Source: Malus domestica (taxonomy: Eukaryota; Streptophyta; Magnoliopsida; Rosales; Rosaceae). From it: a stretch of 64,000 nt of DNA. The stretch spans positions 34,712,001 to 34,776,000 of the forward strand of contig NC_091667.1 of NCBI RefSeq assembly GCF_042453785.1, given 5' to 3'. The notes below the pieces were generated by a model that ran no database searches, had not been told where the DNA came from, and was given only the letters and a program-made list of their open reading frames with translations. The translations under genes were made by a program, and so were the position numbers. Shown here piece after piece: positions 42,516 to 52,875 of this stretch. How positions within the stretch are numbered: position 1 is the first letter of the stretch; each line of letters opens with the position of its first letter.

Positions 42516-44699
42516 TTTATGCGCACATCTAAAACAGTGATTACCGACCAAAAAACGACTGCTTCCTTATAAAGCATGAGCCAGTATTTTGACACGGTGG
42601 ATAGTGTTATCATATTGTTTAAACGTTCCAAAAATCTCGCCGATGATTGAGACAGATCCAGTGAACTGCAGCAAAAGACATGGATGCGGATGCATATGAC
42701 TATATCCGTGGAGGAAACACAGCAAATCTAATTGTCCTCGGATGAAAATATGGTGTCGGGTCGGGTGTTTGTTTGTGTGGTGTTTCTTGGTGCATTGCAT
42801 TCATCTGCATATAATTAATCACATTTCTTGATTGAAACACTTGAACTAAGTCATGTCTTTCTGCTGCTCCAACTCGTGCAAATGCAGTGAACGGCAGCCC
42901 TTGCCTCGACTTACCAAAATTTTTGTTCTAACTTCGGAAATTAGGAGTAATATAGGGGCGACTCAAAGCCAACAAGGCTCTCTGCCTTGCAAGGGTTGGG
43001 GGAGGGGGGGGGAGGGGAAGTTTTTCGTCCGCAGCTTATCGTTACTTTACAAATAGGTTGTTTCCACAACTAGAAAGACTAATATATTGTTTAAAAATAT
43101 GAAGTCTCGTAATACACCACGTCAAGTATGTTGTCTCAGAGAACATGAAATAGCTCTAATTGTAATAGTATCAAGAAACACAATCTAAAAATCGATTGTG
43201 GTGTGTTGTAACGTGTTTTGTTCACATTGTTTTGAGCGTTATTGAACCATAATATAAATTTATAAGAGTTATGTTAGCTCAACTTCTACATAGGTACGTG
43301 ACATTATCACTATTGCTAATAAGTGTGGAACGATCATTTTAAAGCGTAAATATTAATAGTTGTGCTACAATCAGATGTGGTTGATGCTTACAATTATATA
43401 AAAATAATAATTAGAATCGACCTCCCATCTTTGATTATACGTATTATCTATAAACTAAACTCTTTCATAAAATACAAATTTAGTCGATCTAAACTCCAAA
43501 TGCAAAACCAGCTATACTTTATATCCCGTTGAAAAAAAAAAAGAGAAACTTCATGATTTATCCTCTTTTTGCAGATGCATGGTTCATTCAGTGGAACAAG
43601 TTTGGTGAGTTGAAGACAACTCAAAATATAATTTAAAGTAGAATCTGCCGATGTTCACAAAAAAAAAAAAAAAGTAGAATATGACGATTAAGATTGACTT
43701 ACAAGAAAAAAAAGACGTTAAAGGTGATGATGTCTTGTCATAAATTTTAGCATTCCACGTAACATGATATGAATAATTTGAGACATTGACACCTTGACAT
43801 CCTCATTTCATCCTGTCACCAAAACTTGTGACTTATAATTTCAAATTTCCAAGTTCATATAATTGCCAAAGCAACACTTCCACTTCAGTCCCATTCAGTC
43901 ATACAGCTCCCCTTGATAATGGTCTCAACTGGTGCCCCGAGATATGTGGTTTTGTTGTCTGTCATTTTTTCTTCTTTGGCAGGTCTGCAATGTGGTTAGC
44001 CGTGAAGTTTGCATTCGTGTCTCAAATGGGATTTTGGGGCCACAAATTTTGGTGTCTTTGGCATTTCTTACTCATCATAATTATGTGTTTGAACTGCAGT
44101 GCCCTGCAGTGCAAGTGCATGCCTTGTTCCCTTGATTTACAGATATCATTTTATACAAATTTTAGGGTTTGTTATAATTTCGATCATGGATTCTAATAGT
44201 AATTTCTATATTCCTCAATTTAGACAAAATCTACACTTATAGAAGCTCTTAGAGTTATCTGAAATGGTGCGGGGAGAGCAGAGTTAGTTTAGTGACAGAT
44301 TCAGAATTTGAGTATTGAGGGATTCCAATGTCAAAGGTCTTAACTTTTTTGGATAGACATGGAGTGCGAAGTGTGCAAAAAAATTTCTCTTTATACACCA
44401 AGGTATTTCGTCGAATACATGGTGGGTGTGTTGTCGTCAGTCAAATTATGTTGTTTACATGTAAACAAATATTGACATATGACAAAGCAATCTGATGAGT
44501 GCTATCGAGAGAATTTGTCGAGTGCTCTCAACGCAACATACTGAGTGTTGTCAACATATGTTAGCAGACATTACATTAAACACTGGATGGGCACAAAAGA
44601 AACTCATACCAAACAATCGAATGGTCATCAGAAGACTTTCATATGTATATTTATCGCACTCTGGGTAGGACCACCTTAATTACAACATACATTTGCCTT
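42516..44699. other. Spacer with a G-rich run (42992-43018), no gene
   Basis: Apart from a run of G-tracts ('gggggaggggggggg' within 42992-43018) nothing is supported. The 122-residue open frame at 43828-44196 is cysteine- and phenylalanine-rich without family resemblance and is probably chance. Confidence 0.4.
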
Positions 44700-44704
44700 T
44701 GAGC

Positions 44705-45696
44705 TGTCACATCCCAGCCTGGGGCGGATCACTTCCCGGGCCCGCTCCACCACCGTAGCACGATATTGTCCGCTTTGGACTTACCATTCCCTCACGGTTT
44801 TGTTTTTGGGAACTCACAAGCAACTTCCCAGTGGGTCACCCATCCTTGGAGTGCTCTGGCCCATTTCTCGCTTAACTTCGGAGTTCCTACAGAACCCGAA
44901 GCCAGTGAGCTCCCAAAAGACCTCGTGCTAGGTAGGGATGTAAATATACATTTAAGGATCACTCCCCTGAGTGATGTGGGATGTTACAATCCACCCCCCT
45001 TAGGGGGCCCGACGTCCTCGTCGGCACACTTCCGGCCAGGGATTGGCTCTGATACCATTTGTCACATCCCAGCCCGGGTCCATCACATCCCGGGCCCGTT
45101 TCACCACCGTAGCACGATATTGTCCGTTTTGGGCTTACCATTCCCTCACAGTTTTGTTTTTGGGAACTCACGAGCAACTTCCCAGTGGGTCACCCATCCT
45201 GGGAATGCTCTGGCCTCCTTCTCGCTTAACTCCGGAGTTCCTACGGAACCCGAAGCCAGTGAGCTCCCAAAAGACCTCGTGATAGGTAGGGATGAGAATA
45301 TACATTTAAGGATCACTCCCCTAGGTGATGTGGGATGTCACAATCCACCCTCCTTAGGGGTCCGACGTCCTCGTCGGCACACTTCCGACCAGGGATTAGC
45401 TCTAATACCATTCTGTCACATCCCGGCCCGGGTCCACCACATCCTGGGCCCGTTCCACCACCGTAGCACGATATTGTCCGTTTTGGGCTTACTATTCCCT
45501 CACGGTTTTGTTTTTGGGAACTCACGAGCAACTTCCCAGTGGGTCACCCATCCTGGGAATGCTCTGGCCTCCTTCTCGCTTAACTTCGGAGTTCCTACAG
45601 AACCCGAAGCCAATGAGCTCCTAAAAGGCCTCGTGTTAGGTAGGGATGAGAATATACATTTAAGGATCACTCCCCTGAGCGATGTGGGATGTCACA
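44705..45696 (-). mobile_element. Cassandra-type TRIM with three LTRs and 5S-rRNA-like sequence
   Basis: Three LTRs (44705-44988, 45060-45342, 45414-45696) alternate with two short interiors (44989-45059, 45343-45413). The whole is flanked by an exact 5-bp duplication 'tgagc' (44700-44704 and 45697-45701). Read on the minus strand, each LTR carries 'aactccgaagttaagcg' and 'ggatgggtgacc' followed by 'ctgggaagt', the internal promoter boxes of 5S rRNA, which is the hallmark of Cassandra. Interiors show 'atggtat.agagc', the tRNA-Met primer site, and a purine tract next to the following LTR. Non-coding by nature; the long open frame on the plus strand (44766-45716) is a by-product. LTRs are about 95% alike. 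Confidence 0.93.
45519..45610 (-). other. 5S-rRNA-like region in a Cassandra LTR (also in the other two LTRs)
   Basis: From about 45610 down to 45519 the minus strand mirrors the 3' two-thirds of plant 5S rRNA: the A-box around 'agttaagcg', the intermediate element, and the C-box 'ggatgggtgacc'. The corresponding regions are near 44810-44900 and 45165-45255. These are pol III promoter mimics and not functional 5S genes, since the 5' part of 5S is absent or unrecognisable. Confidence 0.75.
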
Positions 45697-45769
45697 TGAG
45701 CGGAGTAATACGATAAAATTTAAAAATTATGACAGACAGTTCGATTCCTTTCATTATAACTAGAACAAA

Positions 45770-45960
45770 TAAACTAGGGAACTTTAACAAAAACTCCTGG
45801 TACTATTCATTTTAACGAAAAATCACATTTGTACACTAAAAAGTCAACCATGATATTATTCACTTTACCATTAATTTTGTTATTTTCGTTAAAATTCAAA
45901 ATTTTCAAGCTCTTTTCATTAGTTTCGAAATAAAAAAGAACTTTTAACAACTATTGGTAG
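45770..45960. mobile_element. MITE family C copy
   Basis: 'agggaactttaacaaaaact', 'ggtactattcattttaacga', 'acactaaaaagtcaacca', 'ttattcactttaccatta' and 'cttttcattagttt' form a recognisable dispersed repeat without coding. An inverted copy is at 42362-42515. Confidence 0.65.
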
Positions 45961-46249
45961 AGCATATTGGAAGAAAAGAAATACAGTAAAATGCAAATAC
46001 TTTGGAAAGTGGAGGGGGAATTTGTAATTAGAAGAGGAAGAAATACATGCGATGGCACCCAGCGCATTTATCCACTCAAATAAACAGTAATAGACTGGAG
46101 TGAACAGTAATAGGCCAAGGCATCTCCACCCCTAAAAAAATGCGCTGGCACCCAGCGCATTTATTTGGTGTGTTTTTTTTTAAGTTTATTTCGGATAAGA
46201 TTTTTAACCCATTTAAAATAAAGAATAAAAAAATAAAATAGTTTTAATT

Positions 46250-46590
46250 TCGGATAGGATTTTTAACCAATCTCGTCACGCCACGTATCATTATCTGAAC
46301 GTACTATTTTGTGAATAGATTTCCGATATTATTTTCAACCAATCCCGACATGCCACGTGTCACTTCCATGGTACAATAATTTAGCCAAGATTTCGATAAG
46401 ATTTTCAACCAATCACGTCATGCCACGTGTCATTATCCGAACGTACTATTTTGTGGATAAATTTTCGATAATATTCTCGACCAATCCTGACACGCCACGT
46501 GTCACTTCCGGTTTACAATAATTTAGCCAAGATTTCGATAAGATTTTCAACCAATCACGTAGTGCCACGTGGCATTGTCCAGAACCTTAT
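46250..46590 (+). repeat. Left subterminal tandem repeats of the Harbinger element
   Basis: A unit of about 140 bp occurs about 2.4 times (near 46250-46395, 46396-46533, 46534-46590). Within each unit two half-units share 'ttttcaaccaatc.cg.ca.gccacgt'. The five to six 'gccacgtgt/ggc' motifs are G-box-like palindromes ahead of the transposase start and could serve as protein-binding sites. Confidence 0.75.
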
Positions 46591-46710
46591 CCTTTCTTTT
46601 TTTGTCCATATAAACCCTACATCCCTACATCCATCCTCACACCAAGCTCAATCCTTCTTTTTAGCTCAGAATCCTTGTTCATCATTTTCAAATCTTGAGT
46701 TCTTATTACA

Positions 46711-48117
46711 ATGTCTTCTTCAAGAAGGGTGTATAAGCAGTTGCAAGAGCAACAACAAAGGTTGTTGGCACAACAGGCAGAATTGGCCAATCTCGAGGAA
46801 GGTGGAGGTGGAGATGAGGCTTTCTTCATGGAGGAGGATGAGGATGATCACCATAGAAGGCAGAAGGCCTCACATTCCCGCCGTGTCATGGAAGCCGTGG
46901 GTCAGATAGCCAAACCAAGACGTGTTGCAAACCTCGATAGAAAAAGGGAAAAACGAGGTAAAAATCTATTGGAAGATTATTTTATTCCCAATAGCATATT
47001 CCCTGATCATGTTTTTAGACGGCGTTTTAGAATGCAACGACATTTGTTCAACAAAATCATGAGTGATATTTGCAACCATGATTCATACTTTGTGCAAAAA
47101 GATGATGCTTTTCATGTTCTAGGTCTTATTCCCGAGCAAAAAATTACGGCATCCTTGCGAATGCTTGCATATGGAGCATCTGCAGATCAAGTGGATGAGA
47201 TCGCGAGGATGGGAAAAACAACTGTTCTGGAGTCCCTGATGCGGTTTTGCTCTGCAATTGAAGCCCTCTACACCAAAGAGTACCTCCGGACACCCACGTC
47301 AAGGGACATGCGAAGGCTTCTGAGGAAGGGTGAGATGCGAGGCTTCCCTGGCATGATTGGAAGCATCGACTGCATGCACTGGACTTGGAAAAACTGTCCA
47401 AGTGCGTGGCAAGGAGCATATGGCGACAGAAAAGGAGCCAAAAGCATCATTTTGGAAGCGGTGGCTTCATTTGATACATGGATTTGGCATGCTTTTTTTG
47501 GTGTTCCAGGAGCTCAAAATGACCTAAATGTCCTTGCCCAATCCCCAATGTTCGACGAACTGCTGCAAGGAAACTCGCCGAGATGCACATATTGGGTTAA
47601 TGGTACCCAATACGAAGGATCATACTACCTTGCAGATGGCATTTACCCAAGGTGGTCAACATTTGTCAAAACAGTGCCACATCCACAGACTGAAAAGGAA
47701 AAACACTTTGCAAAATGTCAAGAAGGGTGTAGGAAGGATGTCGAGCGTTGTTTTGGTATCCTGCAAGCTCGTTGGGCGATTGTCAGGGCTGCAGCTAGAA
47801 TGTTTGATGTCGAGGCTCTTCGATCCATCATGATGACGTGTATTATTCTCCATAACATGATTGTTGAAGATGAGTATGATTATGATGCCGTCGATGAATA
47901 TGAGCCAGATCCGATGAACAACTCAAGAACACGTATTTATTGTGCTCATGATGGGACCGAAGATCCAGTGCAACACGAGCCGTTGGAACGTGATGGACGT
48001 TACAATGAATTGATCGTTCAGCGGTACACTAATGTGCAAGAGCCATACTGGCACGTAACCCGCCAGAATGACTTGATTGAGCACCAGTGGGGATTGCATG
48101 GAGGCGAAGATAATTAG
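46711..48117 (+). CDS. PIF/Harbinger transposase (DDE_Tnp_4 nuclease)
   Basis: One uninterrupted frame of 468 residues. A glutamine-rich coiled N-terminus (MSSSRRVYKQLQEQQQRLL) and a basic stretch (KRRVANLDRKREKRG-like) precede the helical region FRRRFRMQRHLFNKIMSDI. The catalytic triad is present: Asp220 in MIGSIDCMHW, Asp309 in YYLADGIYPRW and Glu345 in CRKDVERCFGILQARW. LHNMIVEDE follows the last helix, as in HARBI1-like proteins. It cuts and pastes the element at TWA-type sites in partnership with the Myb-like protein encoded at 48484-49731; that is family knowledge. No damage is seen, so the source may be recently or still active. Start: the ATG in a good context after the 'tataaaccct' leader at 46609. 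Confidence 0.93.
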   Translation: MSSSRRVYKQLQEQQQRLLAQQAELANLEEGGGGDEAFFMEEDEDDHHRRQKASHSRRVMEAVGQIAKPRRVANLDRKREKRGKNLLEDYFIPNSIFPDHVFRRRFRMQRHLFNKIMSDICNHDSYFVQKDDAFHVLGLIPEQKITASLRMLAYGASADQVDEIARMGKTTVLESLMRFCSAIEALYTKEYLRTPTSRDMRRLLRKGEMRGFPGMIGSIDCMHWTWKNCPSAWQGAYGDRKGAKSIILEAVASFDTWIWHAFFGVPGAQNDLNVLAQSPMFDELLQGNSPRCTYWVNGTQYEGSYYLADGIYPRWSTFVKTVPHPQTEKEKHFAKCQEGCRKDVERCFGILQARWAIVRAAARMFDVEALRSIMMTCIILHNMIVEDEYDYDAVDEYEPDPMNNSRTRIYCAHDGTEDPVQHEPLERDGRYNELIVQRYTNVQEPYWHVTRQNDLIEHQWGLHGGEDN

Positions 48118-48483
48118 AATGAGGCTTGTGGTTGAAGAATAAATTGTATTTTTTTTAAGTTTAAGTAATTCTATGTAGTGTGTTTTGTTTTTAAGTTTAT
48201 TTGGTGAGTTTATGTAATTCTATGTAGTGTGTTTTGTTTTTAAGTTTATTTGGTGAGTTTATGTAATTCTATGTAATGTGTTTTGTTTTTAAATTTATTT
48301 GGTGAGTTTATGTAATCTTATTTCATGTGTTTAAATAAAGTACAAAAGAAATTAAATAAATAATTACATTAAAATTGCATAAGAAATTAAATAAAGTTCA
48401 AACCTAAAAAAAGAAAAAACATAAGAAATTAAATAAAGTTCTACTAGAAAAAAGAAAGAAAATACATAAAAATACATAAGAAA
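48118..48483. repeat. Gap between convergent Harbinger genes, with a 51-bp tandem repeat
   Basis: About three copies of a unit containing 'ttatttggtgagtttatgta' and 'tgtgttttgtttttaa' (48150-48315), then an A-rich stretch with 'aagaaattaaataaa' repeats. It probably holds the two 3' UTRs. Confidence 0.75.
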
Positions 48484-49731
48484 TTAAATAAAGTCTCTCG
48501 AGTTAGGATATGTGGTGCTAGGATCTTGGTTGCCATGATTTGTGTAGCTAGAACCCCCTTGACTTGTTTCCGCATCTCTTGCACGCCTCCTACGCATGGC
48601 ATCTCTTTTTTCCGATGTCCAAAAATATTTAGAATTCGGAGACAGTCCTACTAGAGACTTGCTCATAGTGTCACGATCTGCTTGAGCCATCCTTTCTTCT
48701 CGAAGCAATTCATTTTCTCGATGAAGTGCTTCTCTAACCAGCTCGTTCTCTCGATTAACTACTTCTCTTTGTCTTTCAGCCGCCGCATCACGGGCCTCAG
48801 TAGCTGCTAATATTGCTGCCATAGCAGCAACTTTTTCCTCATCTCTAGCCTTTTCTCGTGCCAAGTTTAGTTCACCTTGGCGAGCAAGTTCCTCCATATA
48901 TTTAGTGTAGTCATTTTTGGAAGAACTACCTTTTTTCTTTGACGCCTTTTTACCTAGAGGCCTTAGGGACTGACGAGTCGGTTGGGTCTCGGGCACTTGT
49001 TCAGCCGTCCCTTCCGTGTCTTGAAATGTGTCGGCTTCTTGTTCGGCCATGTCTGGTTCTGGAGAACTATGTAGACCCATACCGTGCATGACAACTTCTG
49101 GACCAGTTGCCACAATTTTGTATTTAGGGCAATCTTTGACAATTTGCCAACATTCCAATCTATTGAATGATTTGTTCCCGTTCTTTGAATTGTAGAATGC
49201 TTGAGCTTGTAGTGTCTATAAAAAAGTGGGATAACATAGTGTTAAAAAATGCGGGTGTAACACAAATAAATAAATTCAAAATATTAATACGGGTGGAATG
49301 CATATAAATTACATAAAAATGACATAAGAAATTAAATAAAAATGACATAAGAAATTAAATAAAAATTACATAAGAAATAAGATAAAAATTACATACGAAA
49401 TTAAATAAATCAAAATATTAATGTGAGTGGAATGCATATAAATAAATAAAAATATTGTCACCTGATCCGCTAAACTTGTCCCACTACGGAGGTTACCGGA
49501 AGCATGAGAGATGGCGTTTTTCCAACAAGTAAATGATGCGTTGAGTTTTTTCCAACGACCTTGAAGACCTTGACTAGTTCTGGCGTTTTCTCCATATACA
49601 TCACAAAACGCTTTCGTAATTTTACTCCACATCTCTCGCTTATCCATCTCATTACCCGTAATCGGATCATGAGTAGTGTGAACCCAACATTCACACAACG
49701 TAACATCTTCAATGAGCTTCCACGAAGACAT
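48484..49731 (-). CDS. PIF/Harbinger Myb/SANT-like DNA-binding protein (ORF1)
   Basis: Two exons (49731-49462 and 49215-48484) joined at CAG|GT..AG|ACA give 333 residues. Residues 1-90 form a trihelix/Myb-like domain with the expected tryptophans (MSSWKLIEDVTLCECWVHTT, MWSKITKAFCDVYG, GLQGRWKKLNASF). After the junction, AFYNSKNGNKSFNRLECWQI leads into a linker, a basic patch (KKASKKKGSSSK) and a glutamate/arginine-rich coiled coil of the NAM-associated C-terminal type (AREKARDEEKVAAMAA and onward). In this superfamily the protein binds subterminal sites and helps bring the transposase to the nucleus. It is convergent with the transposase 366 bp away and looks intact. Confidence 0.88.
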
Positions 49732-50463
49732 TTTTTTCTCTTAAAGTGTAGAAAATATTGAAATGTAGATAGTATAGAAAGTGTAGAAAATATTGGAATG
49801 TGGTGTAAAGGTAGAAGATGAGGGTTAGGTATTTATAGGAAAAAAAATTAACATTTTTCAAAATTTTCTGTAATTTTTTTAAAATTTTCTGTATTTTTTA
49901 ATAATTTTTCTGTATTTTTTAATAATTTTTAATGAATTTTAATATAGTTAATTAATCTGGACCGTTGGATTTGAAAAATATTCAAATCCAAGAGCTAGGG
50001 AGTTGCCACGTGGCCAACGGTCATATTTCTGACCGTTGGGCCCTTTTTTTTTTTTTAATTTACTTTTTGTGAAAAAAACGTGGACCGTTGATCTTTGATC
50101 CGACGGTCTAGTTTAAAAGTAAAATTTAAAATTTTTTTACCGTTGGAAATCCAACGGTCTAGAAAACTAGCCGTTGGAAATCCAACGGCAGAGAGGTAGC
50201 CACGTCGCAACTCGGGGGGGGGACTGACAGCGCCTGCACGCGGGCCCCGGCGTCTGAAAGCTTGTCGGGCACTCGCCAAACGGCTGTGTGAAGTGCACGC
50301 GCCAGGCTTCTTCCCCGGCTTCTGTCTCAGTCTCTTTTGGGCTGGGCTCTTGCCCAGCTCGGGCTGGGTACCAATCAGTTTGTTGGGGTGGACTTGATTG
50401 ACAGAGGCCTGGCTTGGTTTTTGGACTGGAGGCTGGGACATTTGGTCCCCGGTGGAATTGCTC
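49732..50463. repeat. Right subterminal region of the Harbinger element
   Basis: It contains 'ttttctgtattttttaataa' repeats (49860-49940) and a series of short palindromes built on 'ccgttggaaatccaacgg' (about 50140-50192), with more 'ggaccgttg' and 'gccacgtgg' motifs (49965-50110), then GC-rich sequence to the presumed end. An open frame at 50055-50441 on the minus strand is probably not a gene. Confidence 0.6.
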
Positions 50464-50575
50464 TTATGAGTTCCTTCCTCCCCTGCTGGTGCTGCAACAA
50501 GCAGTCAAAGTTGAATAAAATCTGTCCATCCAACCTAGCTACCATAACCAGATGGGATGGGTGGTCAGAGAGACC

Positions 50576-50611
<36 letters not shown>

Positions 50612-51590
50612 ATCTGCCACCTTCTGACTGCTTTTCTTTTGTTCACTTTGAAACGAAATCAGATTTTAATAAAAGCAAATAAAATGCTTCTTTTTTTTCG
50701 GCAAACAATAAAATGCTTCTTTTGCAATCCGAAAGCACTTTATATTTACAAAAAGCAGAAATGCAGTCGGAATCGAATTAACCAATTTTTCTCCAGGCTG
50801 GTGATGATCATAAATCCTCTTTTACAAGTTCAAATTTGTTTCGTAACATATGCTGTCGTTAAGCTTCACACCTATATCTCGTAAAGAAAATCAAAATTCA
50901 TCTGATACCAATTTACTTATAAAGCCTCATTTTTTTTACTTACATGCGAAAATTCCTTGTGCATCCTACTTAGAAACATTAATATCGAGATTTTATCAAT
51001 GACATATTAACGAATCGGACTTTACATTTCGCTTTAAGAACAACTCGAGACCTCATCAGTGATGTATCAACAAAACGAACGTCCATCTAATAACCAAACA
51101 ATTTACAGGCAACAACAAAAATTGATTTCCCACTACCAGTTTTTATGAGTAATTGAAGAACAAGCATCTGATTCCATGATCTGTCAATTTCTCCTGGAAA
51201 GTGGAATCCCCACACAAAACAAGAAAATGAAAGATGCAAACTTGTTGAGTCAAATCAAAATCTCTGAAAACCCAGAAAATAATGTCACATATCTTTCCCA
51301 TTGATTTAAAACACCATTTTCTCTCATCAGACATTCAATTCAAATGCAGCATGATGCTGCTTGCTTCAGTGCAGAAACCCTAAACGAAAAAGGATCCCTA
51401 AATTCTCAGATCATGACACGTCACTGTACAGACAACAACAGGTGAACCCTATATGCTGTGCTCACCGGTCATCATAGCTCAAACCCTTGCAGCTAAAATA
51501 CCAAAAACAACCCTAACCTAACCTTATATTTTCGTTTTCCTTTCTTCCTTTGTTTTTACAGAAAACACAGAAAATAACAGAGCGGGTCAT
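50464..51590. other. Spacer with a (ga)n microsatellite (50577-50611)
   Basis: A (ga)17-like run is followed by AT-rich sequence and the presumed 3' UTR of the MAKR gene. No other gene is supported. Confidence 0.5.
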
Positions 51591-52875
51591 TTAGTTCCTC
51601 TGTTTTTCCCGCGTTTTATCCATTAAAATCCGACGAGCAGAGCTTGAAATTTCTTCTTCGATCGACATTCTCGCGGATTTTTCATGGGAATCACTTGCAA
51701 TCCGTGATAACAGAAAAGAATCTGTCAAAAAAGTTTCTGTAAATTTCCATTAAAATAAATTTGGAATTTGAATTTCTTCGCTTTGATTGGTTCAATAAAA
51801 AGGAGAGACTGATGTTTACCAGTAGAATATGATTTCATGGAGGAAGAATCACTGGTTGACCGCGACAGTGAGGACAAAGAATCTGAAACCAAATTAAAAA
51901 TCGAAATTAATTCATAAACATCAAATAATAGATTTAAAAAATGGTTTAAAATATGAAAGGTTTGAAACTCTAAATACCTCTAGAACTGAACGATCTCTTG
52001 CAATGTAGAATGGCGCTCTGAATCCCATCGTTGTGCAGCAGCAAGGAATCGTCCCTCCGTTGCACTGGCGGCGCCGCCATCACCGTGGCAGACTTGCTCT
52101 TCCCCAAGTTCTTACAGACAACTCTAAATCCCGCCGGAAAGTTCCCCTGCTTGTCCTTCTTAGGCGAACACACAGAGAATATCGGCATCGCCGGAGAAGC
52201 CGTCGGTGAGTCTCCGGCAGGCTTCACCTTCTCAGTAGACCTCCTGGAAACCTTGGAGTACAGAGGTTTGATTAGATTAAGGTACTTCTGCAGAACATCC
52301 TTAGAAAATCTCTCTGTTTTCGAGTCTTCCGGCTTCAGATTCTGCAATCCGATTCCGTTTCTCCTGGAGCTGTTTTCTCGGGTGAGCCTAGGTGGGTTTT
52401 GAGCTTCTTCTCCGGCGAGCTGTTTCGCAATTACTCCTTTGATTTTCTGCTTCTGGGACTCCATCGAAACCTCGCACTCAGCTTTTTCCCCTGTTTTTTT
52501 CTCTGTTTTCTGTCTGGGATTTTTGAACTTTAAAGCTCCGAACTTTGGGGCTGATTTAAGGAGAGCGATGGGGGACTGAGGAGGCCTGGAAACTGGCTCA
52601 ATAGGGAGGATTTTTCTTTTGGAAATGGGATCGGAAGCGGACAGAGAAAGGGTTTGTTTGCCGCCGGCTGTTTTGTCCGAGGTGTTTGGTTTTGGTTTGG
52701 AGTCGAGGATGTTGTTTTCTTGTGAACTTTGGATGATGTCGAAACTTAATTCCAAGTCGAAGAAAGAATCTTCCTCTTCCTCTTCGACCTCGTTGTCTTT
52801 TGCAACGGAAGGATTTGGAGGTGTGCCGGTGGAGGCATTGGGTTTCCAGAACTTGAGGAAGTACAGAGTTTCCAT
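51591..52875 (-). CDS. Membrane-associated kinase regulator (MAKR family, MAKR2-like)
   Basis: Three exons (52875-51978, 51882-51820, 51721-51591) with GT..AG introns join in frame to 363 residues. Hallmarks in order: METLYFLKFWKPN at the start, an acidic DSFFDLELSFD motif, basic serine-rich linkers (KRKILPIEPVSR), the conserved FSKDVLQKYLNLIKPLYSKVSRR, PAGFRVVCKNLGKSKSATV, and RRDDSLLLHNDGIQSAILHC followed by KRSFSSR. The C-terminal exons add SLSSLSRSTSDSSSM and IASDSHEKSARMSIEEE. MAKRs, related to BKI1, are unstructured proteins held to the plasma membrane by basic patches, where they tune receptor kinases (brassinosteroid, CLE45 or auxin pathways by member). The specific receptor is not inferable. 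GA-rich tracts upstream (53055-53130) lie in the presumed promoter or leader. The exon 2-3 junctions are my reading and fit the phase. Confidence 0.9.

Larger units (their letters stand above)
46111..50463. mobile_element. PIF/Harbinger DNA transposon, coding capacity apparently complete
   Basis: The two genes that define an autonomous PIF/Harbinger element face each other: a DDE transposase (46711-48117, +) and a Myb/SANT-like DNA-binding protein (48484-49731, -). The left end near 46111-46130 reads 'ggcatctccacccc'. The right end near 50451-50463, inverted, reads 'gagcaattccaccgg', which shares gca.yTCCACC with the left, and a 'tta' follows at 50464. A second internal similarity links 46125-46158 with the inverted 50370-50400 ('tccacccc..', 'acccagc'). 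The boundaries are therefore likely but not proven. Subterminal repeats with G-box-like and 'ccgttgga' motifs lie at both ends. Confidence 0.82.

Noticed and set aside
43828-44196. 122-codon frame
   Set aside because: Composition (Cys, Phe, His) is like translated spacer, with overlapping frames of similar length and no family.
45519-45610. True 5S rRNA gene
   Set aside because: Only the promoter-box part of 5S is kept and it sits inside an LTR in triplicate, which fits Cassandra and not a 5S array.
44766-45716. 316-codon open frame on the plus strand
   Set aside because: It spans the three repeated Cassandra LTRs, which are non-coding on this strand. The protein is simply the LTR repeated.
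50055-50441. 128-codon minus-strand frame at the right end of the Harbinger element
   Set aside because: It lies in GC-rich subterminal sequence; its residues reflect palindromic repeats, and the element's two expected genes are already accounted for.
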